Shown here in pieces: positions 42,766 through 54,000 of a DNA stretch of 64,000 bases; the first letter of the stretch is position 1; each line of letters starts with the position of its first letter. The stretch covers positions 3,892,148-3,956,147 of the forward strand of contig OX465110.1 in NCBI GenBank assembly GCA_949987565.1, given 5' to 3'. The position numbers and the translations under genes are program-made. Source of the DNA: Luidia sarsii. Lineage: Eukaryota; Echinodermata; Asteroidea; Paxillosida; Luidiidae. The notes under the pieces were generated by a model, which saw only the letters and a list, made by a program, of their open reading frames with translations, was not told the origin of the DNA and searched no databases.

Positions 42766-43360
42766 TTTATTTACTTGTGAAGGTCAATCCTGAACTAATC
42801 AATCCCTCTTGGCACCAGAAAGTTCCAGAAAACTCTGTTCAAAAGTAACATTTGAAGCACAAAGCTATATGTAAAATATATGTCCACACAAAACCCTTGC
42901 CCGTTTTCTTAGCTTGATAATTGACCTTTTGTTTTTACAATACCCATTTGGATTATTATTTATGTTAACAAGTGTTAGATAGTTAACAGTGTCAGATTCC
43001 ACATTTCTGTTCATGGAATTTACATGATAATATTTGTATTGAAATTGTAATTGCTATGTAAATTTTGTAATTAGTTTATCGAGCTTTTGCACATGAGTTT
43101 CAATATGAATGCAGTTGGGGGCCATTCAGCCAATCTTATTTCTTGAATGGGGTGAAATTATTTTTGTACATCAACTGTAAACCTAATTTTCCATTTTGGT
43201 ACCGGTATTTATTTTGTGTGTGCGAAATACAAAGGTAGCTCATAAAACACTATTAAGAAACAACTTTGAAAAGAATGTCACTGGTTTCTTCATTACAAAA
43301 ACTGTTTTGTTAGAGCCACTTTTATCTTGTTTCCTTCATATAGGGGACCTTTACACATTA
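42766..43360. other. Intergenic AT-rich sequence, nothing recognised
   Basis: No supported gene or repeat family between the SINE A tail and the 30-bp minisatellite. Confidence 0.4.
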
Positions 43361-43364
43361 TGTG

Positions 43365-44715
43365 GGCTTCCTATGGGGTCCTTTAAATATGTGAGCTTCC
43401 TATGGGGGTTCTTTGAACATGTGGGCTTCCTATGGTGGTTCTTTGAACATGTGGGCTTCCTATGGGGGTTATTTATACATGTGGGCTTCCTATGGGGGTT
43501 CTTTAAACATGAGGGCTTCCTATGGGGGTTATTTAAACATGTGGGCTTCCTATGGGGGTTCTTTATACATGTGGGCTTCCTATGGGGGTTATTTATACAT
43601 GTGGGCTTCCTATGGGAATTCTTTATACATGTGGGCTTCCTATGGGGGTTCTTTATACATGTGGGCTTCCTATGGGAGTTTTTTATACATGTGGGCTTCC
43701 TATGGGTTTTTTTTAAACACGTGGGCTTCCTATGGGGGTTCTTTGAACATGAGGGCTTCCTATGGGGGGTTCTTTACACATGTGGGCTTCCTATGGGGGT
43801 TCTTTGAACATGTGGGCTTCCTATGGGGGTTCTTTGAACATGTGGGCTTCCTATGGGGGTTCTTTATACATGTGGGCTTCCTATGGGGGTTATTTAAAAA
43901 TGTGGGCTTCCTATGGGAGTTCTTTATACATGTGGGCTTCCTATGGGAGTTCTTTATACATGTGGGCTTCCTATGGGGGTTATTTAAAAATGTGGGCTTC
44001 CTATGGGAGTTCTTTATACATGTGGGCTTCCTATGGGGGTTCTTTATACATGTGGGCTTCCTATGGGGGTTCTTTAAACATGTGGGCTTCCTATGGGGGT
44101 TCTTTGAACATGTGGGCTTCCTATGGGGGTTATTTATACATGTGGGCTTCCTATGGGGGTTCTTTAAACATGTGTGCTTCCTATGGGGGTTCTTTATACA
44201 TGTGGGCTTCCTATGGGGGTTCTTTAAACATGAGGGCTTCCTTTGGGGGTTCTTTGAACATGAGGGCTTCCTTTGGGGGTTCTTTGAACATGAGGGCTTC
44301 CTATGGGGGTTCTTTAAACATGAGGGCTTCCTTTGGGGGTTCTTTGAACATGTGGGCTTCCTATGGGGGTTCTTTAAACATGAGGGCTTCCTATGGGGGT
44401 TCTTTAAACACGGGGGGCTTCATATGGCAGTTCTTTAAACATGTGGGCTTCCTTTGGGGGTTCTTTGAACATGTGGGCTTCCTATAGGGGTTCTTTAAAC
44501 ATGAGGGCTTCCTATGGGGGTTCTTTAAACATGTGGGCTTCCTATAGGTTCCTTTAAACATGTGGGCTTCCTATGGGGGTTCTTTGAACATGTGGGCTTC
44601 CAATGGGAGTTCTTTATACATGTGGGCTTCGTATGGGACTTCTTTATAAATGTGGTCTTCCTATGGATGTTCTTTAAACATGTGGGCTTCCTATGGGGGT
44701 TATTTATACTTAGGC
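43365..44715. repeat. 30-bp minisatellite, about 45 copies
   Basis: The unit is GTGGGCTTCCTATGGGGGTT CTTTAAACAT with substitutions mainly at AAA/GAA/ATA. Because the period is divisible by 3, open frames persist (decapeptide NMWASYGGSL in one, EHVGFLWGFF in another). No start context, splice sites or domain suggest real coding. Confidence 0.95.
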
Positions 44716-44769
44716 TGACTATGGGGATCCTACAGGGGCTTCCTTTGGGATCCTTTAAACGTGGGCTCC

Positions 44770-45735
44770 CTATGATGCAATGTATGTTCTACAGGCCCTC
44801 AGGAGTCTCCTCAGCCACATTCAAGCCAATCTAAAGACACATTTTTTAGGTGAAAAAATTATGAAATGATAAGAGGCTAGCCTTGCTATTATTATAGGCC
44901 ATTTTTTGACCAGATAAGCCAAAGTTTGCTTGTGATGATTAAAACGATGTAATCTGCTTAGAAATGTGTTCTACATGACCTCAATTAAGAGTCTCCTCAG
45001 CTATATTCAAGCTAATCTGAAGATATATTTTGGGTCAAAAAATTATGAAATGATAAGGGGTTATTAGCCTTGTAATTTTGCTATTTTTAGATCAAATAAA
45101 CCCGGCAAAGTTTTTCCCTGCTAATTAAAATGATGGAATCTGCTTAGAAATGAATTCTTAGGAGTCTCCTCTTAAACCATTTTCATCAAATTATTAAGAA
45201 ACAAATTTTGGGACAAAAATTTATGAAATGATAAGGGATTAGCATTGTATTTTGCCATTTTTTGACAAAATATAAACCAAAGTTTGTCATTGATGAATAA
45301 AATGATGCAATCTGCTTAGAAATGTGTTCTACAGGCCCTCAGGAGTTCCTCAGCCATAATATGGCTGAGGAACGAGCCATAATTCAAGCCATAATATGGC
45401 TTGAATATTATTCAAGCCAATTTGAAGATCATTTTGGGGTCAAAGATTTATTAAATGATCTAAGGGGTTAGCCTTGCAATATTTTGCTAATTTTGGACAA
45501 AGTAAACAACAGTTTTCCCCTGATGATTCAAGTGATGCAATATATTTAGAAATGTGTTCTACGGGGCCTCAGGAATCTCCCCACCTCAGGCATTTTCAAG
45601 CAAATCTGAGTACCAAAATATTGGGTCAAAAATTGATTAAAAAATAGGCATAAAGGGCTAGCCTTGTAATTTTGCCATTTTGTAACCAAATAATTAAGCC
45701 AAAGTTTGTCCATGATGATTAAAATGGGATAGATG
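44770..45735. repeat. Degenerate satellite of about 180 bp, five units
   Basis: CTGCTTAGAAATGTGTTCTA, TTCAAGCCAATCTGAAGA, ATTATGAAATGATAAGGGG and CCAAAGTTTG recur near 44776, 44951, 45136, 45309 and 45539. The fourth unit includes a nested ATAATATGGCT palindrome. Confidence 0.8.
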
Positions 45736-45804
45736 GATGGTTGCTCTGCAGTAGGATAAAAAATACAAAACCTAAAGTAAAACTTCCACACAAAAGGTAC
45801 TATG

Positions 45805-46320
45805 AATTTACTTCGAAATTTGGAGGAGTCGGGTGACTGTAGGGTCCAAGCAAGTTACTTTATGAAATGCTTGAATTTCACATTTTTCAAACTTGTCGAC
45901 TCAGGACCCCCGTCCGATATCCCCAGATGTATCCCCCCAAAACACCCGTAAAACCATCCTACGCGTCCATTTTGGATTCAGTGAGAATCACAGATTCCAA
46001 TACTGGTCATTTGTTTTACTCACGTTTGAGAAAAAGGGAGAAATTTCCCCTTAGTTGATTGAGAAGATGTCTCTCCCGTCCGCGTACGAGCCAAAATGCA
46101 GCGGCCATCTTTGATTTCGAACTGAACACGCAACCGGTACACGCAAATCGATGACGTTCTGACAGGCTCGGGCGCGCAGTGTGGGTCGCTTTGCGCTGTT
46201 CAGGAAACAGTCGTGGAGCTCAACGCGTGCATGCGCGCGCACACACTCACAGACCCTGGCTTTCCCGCTGGCTTCAAGCGTGACGCTCATTTGCATATTC
46301 ATGAGGGTAATTCTGACGTC
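45805..46320. promoter_or_regulatory. Block shared with 4.1 kb and upstream region of the three-exon gene
   Basis: CAAAACACCCGTAAAACCAT, ATTCAGTGAGAATCACAGAT and CCAATACTGGTCATTTG repeat the 4.1-kb block. The following CpG-rich 46060-46370 segment leads to the ATG at 46521 and may act as its promoter. It is unproven whether this is a transposed element or a regulatory duplication. Confidence 0.4.
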
Positions 46321-46520
46321 ACACTGACCTCCGTCTGATTGGACAGAAGTTGTCCGTGCGCGCACCAGCGTTAGACAACAGACTTGTGCATAAAATAATA
46401 AACAGAAGCATGCAAATTCAATGGTATAACGGTAGGCAAGCTACTTCAAAGGGTGTAGCGGTTTTGTTCTCCGTTGTTTCGGCTGAAACGTAATATTCAC
46501 CGACGGTTATTCTCGTCATC

Positions 46521-46797
46521 ATGCCGTTGGGTATGAAAGAGGCACTGACCGTACAACCCCCGTGCAAGGACCGCCACCCCGGGGCGAGAGCGGCGCTGGC
46601 TCGGCGCAGGCTGATGACTCTCGCCGCCGCCCGCGGCTCTCCGCCGGGCGAGCCGTGGCGGGGCCGGGGATGGCATCACCACGAACTGCCGCCCGGCCAG
46701 AGCAAGATATTCGCCAAGCTGTTCGAGAACTCGCAGAGGATGTTCTTCGATCCCGACGCCAAGCTAAAGTGCGTGTACGACCAACTCGTCCTGGCCG
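46521..46797 (+). CDS. Three-exon gene, exon 1
   Basis: It is extremely GC-rich after the ATG. The frame would read on to a stop at 46908, but the donor GTAGAG at 46798 leaves a single G that completes GAG with exon 2. Confidence 0.7.
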
Positions 46798-48041
46798 GTA
46801 GAGGAACGCCCGTGGACAAAGGCAAGACCAGGACCGAGAAAACTTCATCCAAATGCATCAATACACGACTTGACAAACTGGGTATTAATTTTGCAATTTG
46901 GCAGCAATGAACGGACTTTCGGAGACGGGAGAGTGATTTGGCATTCCGAAAAAACAAACATCAACCTAAAAAGTAAAGTCATACAAACGAAGGCGGAAAA
47001 ATGACTGGGAACTTTTGAACAAATTGAAAAATTGGCAAAGAAAACTTTGACTGGACCGGGACTTGAAACCGAGACATCTGGGTTAACGTACCAGTGCTCT
47101 TCCATGTGAGATATCCAGCCCTTAGATGGTATTGGTGGCCTTCCCTAATATTCAACAAGCCTTTAAAAAAAATAAGGCCCTACTCCTTAGGCCCTGAGGC
47201 ACTACTCCCATTTAGGCCGTATACTCCTTAGGCCCTTAGGCCCTACTCCCATTAAGGCCCTACTCCTTAGGCCCTTAGGCCATACTCCCATTCAGGCCCT
47301 ACTCCTTAGGCCCTACTCCCATTTAGGCCCTACTCCTTAGGCCCTACTCCCATTTAGGCCCTACTCCCATTTAAGCCCTACTCCTAGAAATGTTTGTCTG
47401 TGCACTACATCGTTTAACTTCGTCTGAAACTATCTAGAATGTCAGGCTATGTCGTTATATCATGGGTGCGGTTGTCCAATGACTAACCTCGCAGAGGTCC
47501 TGAAGGCGCCGACGTGCTGCCGCTACCACTGGATGCAGTACCAGGCCGGCAAGCGTCGCCTCATCGGGGCGGTGCTGCCGCACGAGGACCCCTTCCGGTC
47601 GCCCACGCCCGCCTCCGCGGCCCTGCAGAACCTCCGCAGGCCCGACCGGCTCACCAGGCGCGTCTGGAGGGACCTCAACGGCAACGCTAGGGTCCAGGCC
47701 AGCTTGGCAGCGGTCACCGTCAGGTCAGATAGCAAAGCCCCGTGAGAGCAACACAGACGTACCAACCGACAGACGTGATCGCAATGCAACTTTTTCGAGT
47801 GATTGCGGCTCTGGAAACAGCCGGGTGTCTCGAGAATTAGACTTACCGGCAAGTGTTCAGAGCCATACTCCTCGATAGAGATGACATACTGTACACGGTA
47901 TCGCCGTAAACTTTCCACATTGTAATTCCATCATGGAAATACAAACCTCCAAGTCTTATCAAATGTGATAATAAAACGCGCAAACCAGCCACCCAGTATG
48001 AAGAAAGTTTAATTGAAGCAGGTAATCAGACTAAAAAAACC

Positions 48042-48109
<68 letters not shown>

Positions 48110-48496
48110 ACAACACCAAAAACATTACCTTCCGTTGATGACACGCTTGAGAACATTCTTGAAAGGCTAATGCTGCGTCTGGGTTATACATGTCTTTCTT
48201 TCTTTTTGTCTTTCAGATGGCATCGTCTCCGTAACGACCCGGGTTACGACTTGGACTCCGTGTACCAGTGGCTCCGGCCGTACGGTGAGATGGAGAGTCT
48301 GGTGCAGACCAGCCCCGTCAGCGCGCGGATCGTCTTCGCCGATCTGACGGCGGCCTGCAAGGCCGTGGCCGCTCACTCCCCTGGCCGGCCGGACAACCCA
48401 CTGCTGTGCCTGTGGTACCACGCGGCCATGAAGAACAAGGGGTTCTACGTCAGGAGGCGGCATCTCCACGTGGCTCTGGATCCATACGCCACCTAA
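46521..48496 (+). CDS. Three-exon gene, 261 aa, unrecognised family with RRM-like C-terminal segment
   Basis: Exons 46521-46797, 47495-47723 and 48217-48496 join in phase (277+229+280 nt = 262 codons including TAA). Splice sites are G|GTAGAG, CTCGCAG|AG, CAG|GTCAGA and CTTTCAG|A. The N terminus (MPLGMKEALTVQPPCKDRHP) is followed by an Arg/Ala-rich segment, then GQSKIFAKLFENSQRMFFDP, CCRYHWMQYQAGKRRLIGAV, and at about 168-235 LDSVYQWLRPYGEMESLVQT plus VSARIVFADLTAACKAVAAH, resembling the beta1-alpha1...beta3 pattern of an RRM fold without its aromatic RNP residues. It ends RRRHLHVALDPYAT. A testis-expressed-type conserved protein is possible, but I do not recognise it. An alternative in-frame ATG is at 46533. 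Confidence 0.75.
46960..47165 (-). repeat. SINE B, minus orientation
   Basis: The reverse complement gives GGGCTGGATATCTCACATGG, AGAGCACTGGTACGTTAACC, CAGATGTCTCGGTTTCAAGT, and TTTGCCAATTTTTCAATTTG. Confidence 0.85.
47170..47385. repeat. AGGCCCTACTCC minisatellite
   Basis: Interleaved units AGGCCCTACTCCCATTT and AGGCCCTACTCCTT, about 14 copies. Confidence 0.9.
47495..47723 (+). CDS. Three-exon gene, exon 2
   Basis: VLKAPTCCRYHWMQYQAGKR, GAVLPHEDPFRSPTPASAAL and RRVWRDLNGNARVQASLAAV. The acceptor is CCTCGCAG and the donor GTCAGA. Confidence 0.8.
47795..47955 (+). repeat. Family H foldback copy
   Basis: GCGGCTCTGGAAACAGCCG is followed by TTCAGAGCCATACTCCTCG, ATAGAGATGACATACTG and CGGTATCGCCGTAAAC. 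Confidence 0.65.
48038..48109. repeat. (CAA)n microsatellite
   Basis: About 24 CAA units in intron 2 of the three-exon gene. Confidence 0.95.
48217..48496 (+). CDS. Three-exon gene, exon 3 with stop
   Basis: WHRLRNDPGYDLDSVYQWLR, followed by the RRM-like strand-helix and CLWYHAAMKNKGFYVRRRHL. TAA is at 48494-48496. A polyadenylation hexamer AATAAA is at 48738-48743. Confidence 0.85.
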
Positions 48497-48737
48497 ACTT
48501 CAACCGTTGTGAAGTTTGGAGATTACTATCGGCTCCATTGTCAGGCTATTCTTAATGGAGAGATTAACTGGACGATTTCAACTCGAGCAAGTCCATTTTA
48601 GTTGGGTTTGCAGACCAGGAACGACCTGCAGCTCACAAGACCCTGCATCTTTGAACTATCATTTAATTTGAGCTGAGGATAAACCCCCCAACCCCCAGTC
48701 AAAATCTACATAATTCAGTACGAGTTCACACTCCGAT

Positions 48738-48743
48738 AATAAA
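48738..48743 (+). terminator. Polyadenylation signal AATAAA for the three-exon gene
   Basis: Canonical hexamer 242 bp after the stop codon. Confidence 0.5.
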
Positions 48744-49560
48744 GTGACTGACTTTGCCAGATACCGGTACATTTCATACCACATACGGTCAAATTTAATA
48801 AAATGACTGATTATAAAAAATGCCAAGAACATTAACATGCGATTTCAACATTATTTTCTATAGCATACAATTTCGGACAGAAAGTTATTCCACATAATAC
48901 AAGGATAGCAAAAATAGAGACTTGTATACAAATTTGGATGATTAGATCACTCCCTGATTTCACTCACATCTGATATAGGTCACAAAAGCTTCGGTTATAG
49001 AGATTGACTATAAATCACCACGATACTGCATGCATATGACATGCAAATCACTTCAAAACAACCCAAAATTTGAATACATTTGCATATTCTAAAGCAAGCA
49101 CACCTCACATCATAACACCTTCATGGCAAACGCGTACTTGACTTGTTCTCGATTTGTACTTTTTTTGGACCAACAAACAAAGCAAAACAACTAAAAGAAT
49201 ACAAACTTGAAAAATTGGCTATATCTCGGGTTTAAATCACAGTCCAGTTACAGTTTTCTTTGCCATTTTTCAATATGTTCAAAAGTTCCTAGTCAGTTTT
49301 TCCTTCATTTCTATGGCAGAATAAAAACTTCCTACTTTTAGAAGACGTCAGAATCGTGCCAGGTTTGATTTTGCTTTTACACATAGTGCACTCTTGCTCA
49401 TCCATTTCACAGATGAGATATCCATTGTTTCTGTTTGTTAAGCAAGTTTTGAAAATAGCACATAAAAAAAAAAAACCCGTGTGGCCGGCGCGGAGTGGTG
49501 AAAGACTAAACCAGTCTGAGAGAAGGCATGAGCTTCCGTTGCAACAACAAACGCTTCATC
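48744..49560. other. Intergenic, between convergent genes
   Basis: AT-rich sequence, with a SINE B 3' fragment (about 49230-49310) and an uninterrupted copy of the repeat E 3' part (49366-49440). No gene seen. Confidence 0.5.
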
Positions 49561-49570
49561 AAAATGTATA

Positions 49571-50735
49571 ATGAGTCAACTGGGGAGTGTACGTCCACCC
49601 CAACCTTCCCCCCATCCCCTTCTTCTCCTCAGTACGCTGTCATGGGAGTGTCCTTACTGGGCGTGAGCCCGTGGAGGGCCGCCTTGACCGCCCTCCACCT
49701 CTGCTAAGGTCCATCAACTGGGGAGTGTACGTCCACCCCAACCTTTCCCCCCCCCCCATCCCCTTCTTCTCCTCAGTACGCTGTCATGGGAGCGTCCTTA
49801 CTGGGCGTGAGCCCGTGGAGGGCCGCCTTGACCGCCCTCCACCTCTGCTAAGGTCCATCAACTGGGGAGTGTACGTCCACCCCAACCTTCCCCCACCCCC
49901 TTCTTCTCCTCAGTACGCTGTCATGGGAGCGTCCTTACTGGGCGTGAGCCCGTGGAGGGCCGCCTTGACCGCCCTCCACCTCTGCTAAGGTCCATCAACT
50001 GGGGAGTGTACGTCCACCCCAAACTTTCCCCCCCCCCCACTTCTTCTCCTCAGTACGCTGTCATGGGAGCATCCTTACTGGGCGCGAGCCCGTGGAGGGC
50101 CGCCTTGACCGCCCTCCACCTCTGCTAAGGTCCATCAACTGGGGAGTGTACGTCCACCCCAACCTTCCCCCCCCCCTCTTCTCCTCAGTACGCTGTCATG
50201 GGAGCGTCCTTACTGGGCGTGAGCCCGTGGAGGGCCGCCTTGACCGCCCTCCACCTCTGCTAAGGTCCATCAACTGGGGAGTGTACGTCCACCCCAACCT
50301 TCCCCCCCCCCCCTCTTCTCCTCAGTACGCTGTCATGGGAGCGTCCTTACTGGGCGCGAGCCCGTGGAGGGCCGCCTTGACCGCCCTCCACCTCTGCTAA
50401 GGTCCATCAACTGGGGAGTGTACGTCCACCCCAACCTTCCCCCCCCCCTCTTCTCCTCAGTACGCTGTCATGGGAGCGTCCTTACTGGGCGCGAGCCCGT
50501 GGAGGGCCGCCTTGACCGCCCTCCACCTCTGCTAAGGTCCATCAACTGGGGAGTGTACGTCGACCCCAACCTTTCCCCCCCCCCCTTCTTCTCCTCAGTA
50601 CGCTGTCATGGGAGCGTCCTTACTGGGCGCGAGCCCGTGGAGGGCCGCCTTGACCGCCCTCCACCTCTGCTAAGGTCCATCAACTGGGGAGTGTACGTCC
50701 ACCCCAACCTTCCCCCCCCCCCCCTCTTCTCCTCA
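49571..50735. repeat. Tandem array of about 137 bp containing copies of the EF-hand gene's terminal coding end
   Basis: Eight to nine units begin GGTCCATCAACTGGGGAGTG and include CTCAGTACGCTGTCATGGGA and GAGCCCGTGGAGGGCCGCCT. The latter two are the reverse complement of the last coding codons and stop of the minus-strand EF-hand gene. Variable C-runs separate units. The plus-strand open frames are artefacts. Confidence 0.95.
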
Positions 50736-51059
50736 GTACGCTGTCATGGGAGCGTCCTTACTGGGCGCGAGCCCGTGGAGGGCCGCCTTGACCGCCTCCC
50801 TGGCGCCCTCCACCTCGGCTATGCTGATGTGCCTGCTCTGCGCCAGTCGCCGGTGAAGCCTCAGGAAGAAGGGTATGTAGGTCAGGTACTCCTTGAAGTC
50901 GATGGTGCCGCTCTCGTCCGTGTCCACCGTGTCCAGGACGTGCCGGACCACCTCGGGGTCGGTGCCGCTGTCCGAGTTGCCCGACAGCGCCACGGCCAGC
51001 ATGATGTCCTCCAGTGTCAGACGCCCGTCGCTGTCCTGGTCGGTCACCTCAAATATTTC
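50733..51059 (-). CDS. EF-hand gene terminal exon (EF-hands 3 and 4)
   Basis: The acceptor (minus) ACGGCAG leads to EIFEVTDQDSDGRLTLEDIM, then VLDTVDTDESGTIDFKEYLT and ALHGLAPSKDAPMTAY stop. The final 16 or so codons are the seed of the adjacent tandem array. Confidence 0.9.
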   Translation of the reverse strand, partial: EIFEVTDQDSDGRLTLEDIMLAVALSGNSDSGTDPEVVRHVLDTVDTDESGTIDFKEYLTYIPFFLRLHRRLAQSRHISIAEVEGAREAVKAALHGLAPSKDAPMTAY

Positions 51060-54000
51060 CTGCCGTGAGCGAGAGAGGAGCGGTGGAGGAAATGCAAGGG
51101 TGACGGAATGTAAGCTCTTGGTTCCAGGTATTCAGTCTCAGTCTCGCGCTCGATTGCCGTTGGCAAACCCCTGGGCCCAATTTGTCACACAGCCACTTAA
51201 AGGGATAACGCAACATTGGTCGAGGTCAAAGAATAGCATCCATATGTTGTCCGATCCAACATATGCATGAAATGGCACACCTGTGAACATTTCAGCTCAA
51301 TCCGCCAACCGAGTCGCGAGAGAATAGTGGAAAACCGCTTGATTTGTTTCGCGAAAATGCGGCATTCAACGCATTGTTCGACAAAATTGTTTAGTTCTAG
51401 GGGGTGAGACGTAAACTATTTCTTTACTCTTTTCTCCAGACATATTTCAGTGCAAAGTTCTTCAATCTGTATAAGTTTCATGTAAATCTGTGGACATGTC
51501 TGTTTTTCGATCTTACCAGTGTTGTGTAGGGGTTTTAAGGACCAAACTTTGCCTGAGCACGAAAAGTCATGATTCGTAGCATCACCTTGCCAGGGCAAAT
51601 TCCCCCTTTGTCTCATGCTGAGTAAGGAACAGTGGAATGCAACTCAAATGCCGTTGGACAGCACACCGCAATGTGGCTTGATATTCCTGTCTGCCCAAGG
51701 AAGACGTTTCATTCTCAGCTGATATTTGTGCTTGAGTGGCACTATGAAACTGGACACTGATGTCTGCTTGGTAGACTGGCAGTGACAAAACCCAGGCCCA
51801 ATGTCACAGCACTGCTTCAGTTCGAGAAATGGCTAGCAGGAAGAGTATTCCGTGTGTAGACAGGATTATAAACCACACTATAAAGACGTGATGTCATCTG
51901 CTTTCTACTTGTATTCCACTCTTCTTTACTTGGCACGAAACAAAAGTGGAGTTTGGGTTGGCGAGCTGATCTCATATGACTTTGTGTCCAAGGCCTCTCA
52001 TGCATTCATAGTAAGCATGCATTACATGAATCCCATGGTGTGTGGGATATGCAATGACATTCCTGTTACACTTTGATGGACACATGCAAGAACAATTTAA
52101 ATGCATCAGGATGATTAATTAAAAAAAAAAAAAAAAAAAATAATAAATAAATCAAAGTCAATGTCTCTCTGGCCCTGTAACTTTACAAAAACACACTTGA
52201 AATAATCTGTTGACCAAAAAAAGGAGGGAAAACTGGGTGACAGAACCACAAAGTAGAACCGGTCAATCACAAACTCACAACCAAAACAGAACTACTGGAA
52301 AAACTCTACACAAGTGACTCAATTCAAAGGTAAGGGATGGAAGTAGAAATTCCACACAACATGGGTTAGGACTTTGATATGCAAATCTAAACACCAATCA
52401 AAAAGAGTCTCGCTATCTACTGTACTCTCTAGCACTACGGTCTAGTCAACTACTAGTATGCAGACTGGAAAAAGGGAGAAACAAAATCTGCACGTACATG
52501 AATGTGGAGGTGAATGAACGTCAGTAATGCAGTGATCAGCGTATGGCGTGCATGCACATGAACTGGGATGGCACATGTGGTCATCGCGTGGCATGCATTA
52601 TGGATCAAAGGGAGCGGCCACGGACCGAATGGACTGCACACATTTCATAGAGGGAACACTCATTCAAAAAAAGAAGCCACACGGGTCATTCACGGCCACA
52701 AGGAAAGGGTGCATCAATACCGATCCCGGGGGGGAGGTCTGTCACTTCTCAACTTTGGTCTCCTCCTCTCTGTCTGAGCTGCTTCCACGCTCCGGATGGA
52801 TCTGTGATAAGGCTAGCTTTCTCTGTCCAGGCAAGAGAGGGGGAGGGGAGGGGGAGGGGGATGGGGGGGGGGGGTTTGAGCAGACCACATCTTGATACAT
52901 ACCCAAAATTAACAACTGGCAGGCGACTCAGACTTGGGAGTGTCATTTTCTTTGACTTTGACTTTGATTCCCATCTCCAGCCTTCCTAAATCCCTTGATA
53001 ACTCCTTCTTTCCTTACCCCTTAACCTTGAGTGGCTTTATAGCCTTGTTTTGTGCGAATTTGCATTTTTTTTTTTAAGGGACTTTGACCAGTTCAAATGG
53101 ACTTTGACCAGTTCAAAGGGACTTTGACCAGTTCAAAGGGACTTTGACCAGTTCAAAGGGACTTTGACCAGTTCAAAGGGACTTTGACCAGTTCAAAGGG
53201 ACTTTGACCAGTTCAAAGGGACTTTGACCTTCAAAATTATTTGGTTATACATGTACCGGTGTTTGAGTGGCATTTTCTTCATGGTGCAAGAAAAAATACC
53301 CACTAGACAGCCGGTCCAGTGCAGTCCCACTCGGCACTCGACCGACGCTGAAATCACTAGACTCGGTCCACGGTCTACTGGGTCTAGTGGATATTTCAAA
53401 ACCCTGCATCCATGCCTTGATGGAGCAGCCAAAGAATGGCTGCTTCACGGTGGTTCCTGTACTACAAGATTCTTGGTTTGTTCGGACATACCCCGGTACG
53501 CAAGAAGAAGATCCTTGCAGAGATTGCTATTCAGCATTCCCTTCTTAAAAAAAGAAGAAGGTCTTTTACTGGTGGTGAATGGCGGGTGCAGTTTGATGAA
53601 TGCATGAATGCCTGACGTGAGATGATTCCGTCGGTGCGAGTGTGCCGCTATATTAACCTCATACAATGTTCATTCATTCACTCGGGGCGGGATTCAAACC
53701 CGACGTCTTAACCACTTGACCACGGAGATGGTCGAGGTCGTGTGGCGGATTGAAATAATGTATAGCGGCACTTAAAAAGCAGGAATCGCGGGTTCAAATC
53801 CCACCCGAGGTGCCTGAAAATTTATTCGTAAAGGCATCTGGCAAAGCACGGTGCTTATCACATCGAGCAGGGCAAACCCTCACTGGCTTACATTCTCCTC
53901 GACGTAAACATGATGTCATTTTCTTTTCGGGCAGTCACCAAAATGTACTCGACTAATAAACTGACAGCGATGAATCTGTGAGCGGGCAGGAAATTGGTCC

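Noticed and set aside
43413..44487. 341- and 241-codon frames in the 30-bp array
   Set aside because: Open by virtue of a period divisible by three; no splice or start context and no known domain.
49587..51068. Plus-strand frames of 133-234 codons
   Set aside because: They run through the tandem array that is antisense to the EF-hand gene end.
53075..53235. CRISPR-like regular repeat
   Set aside because: The 20-bp units are contiguous with no spacers, in a eukaryotic intron.
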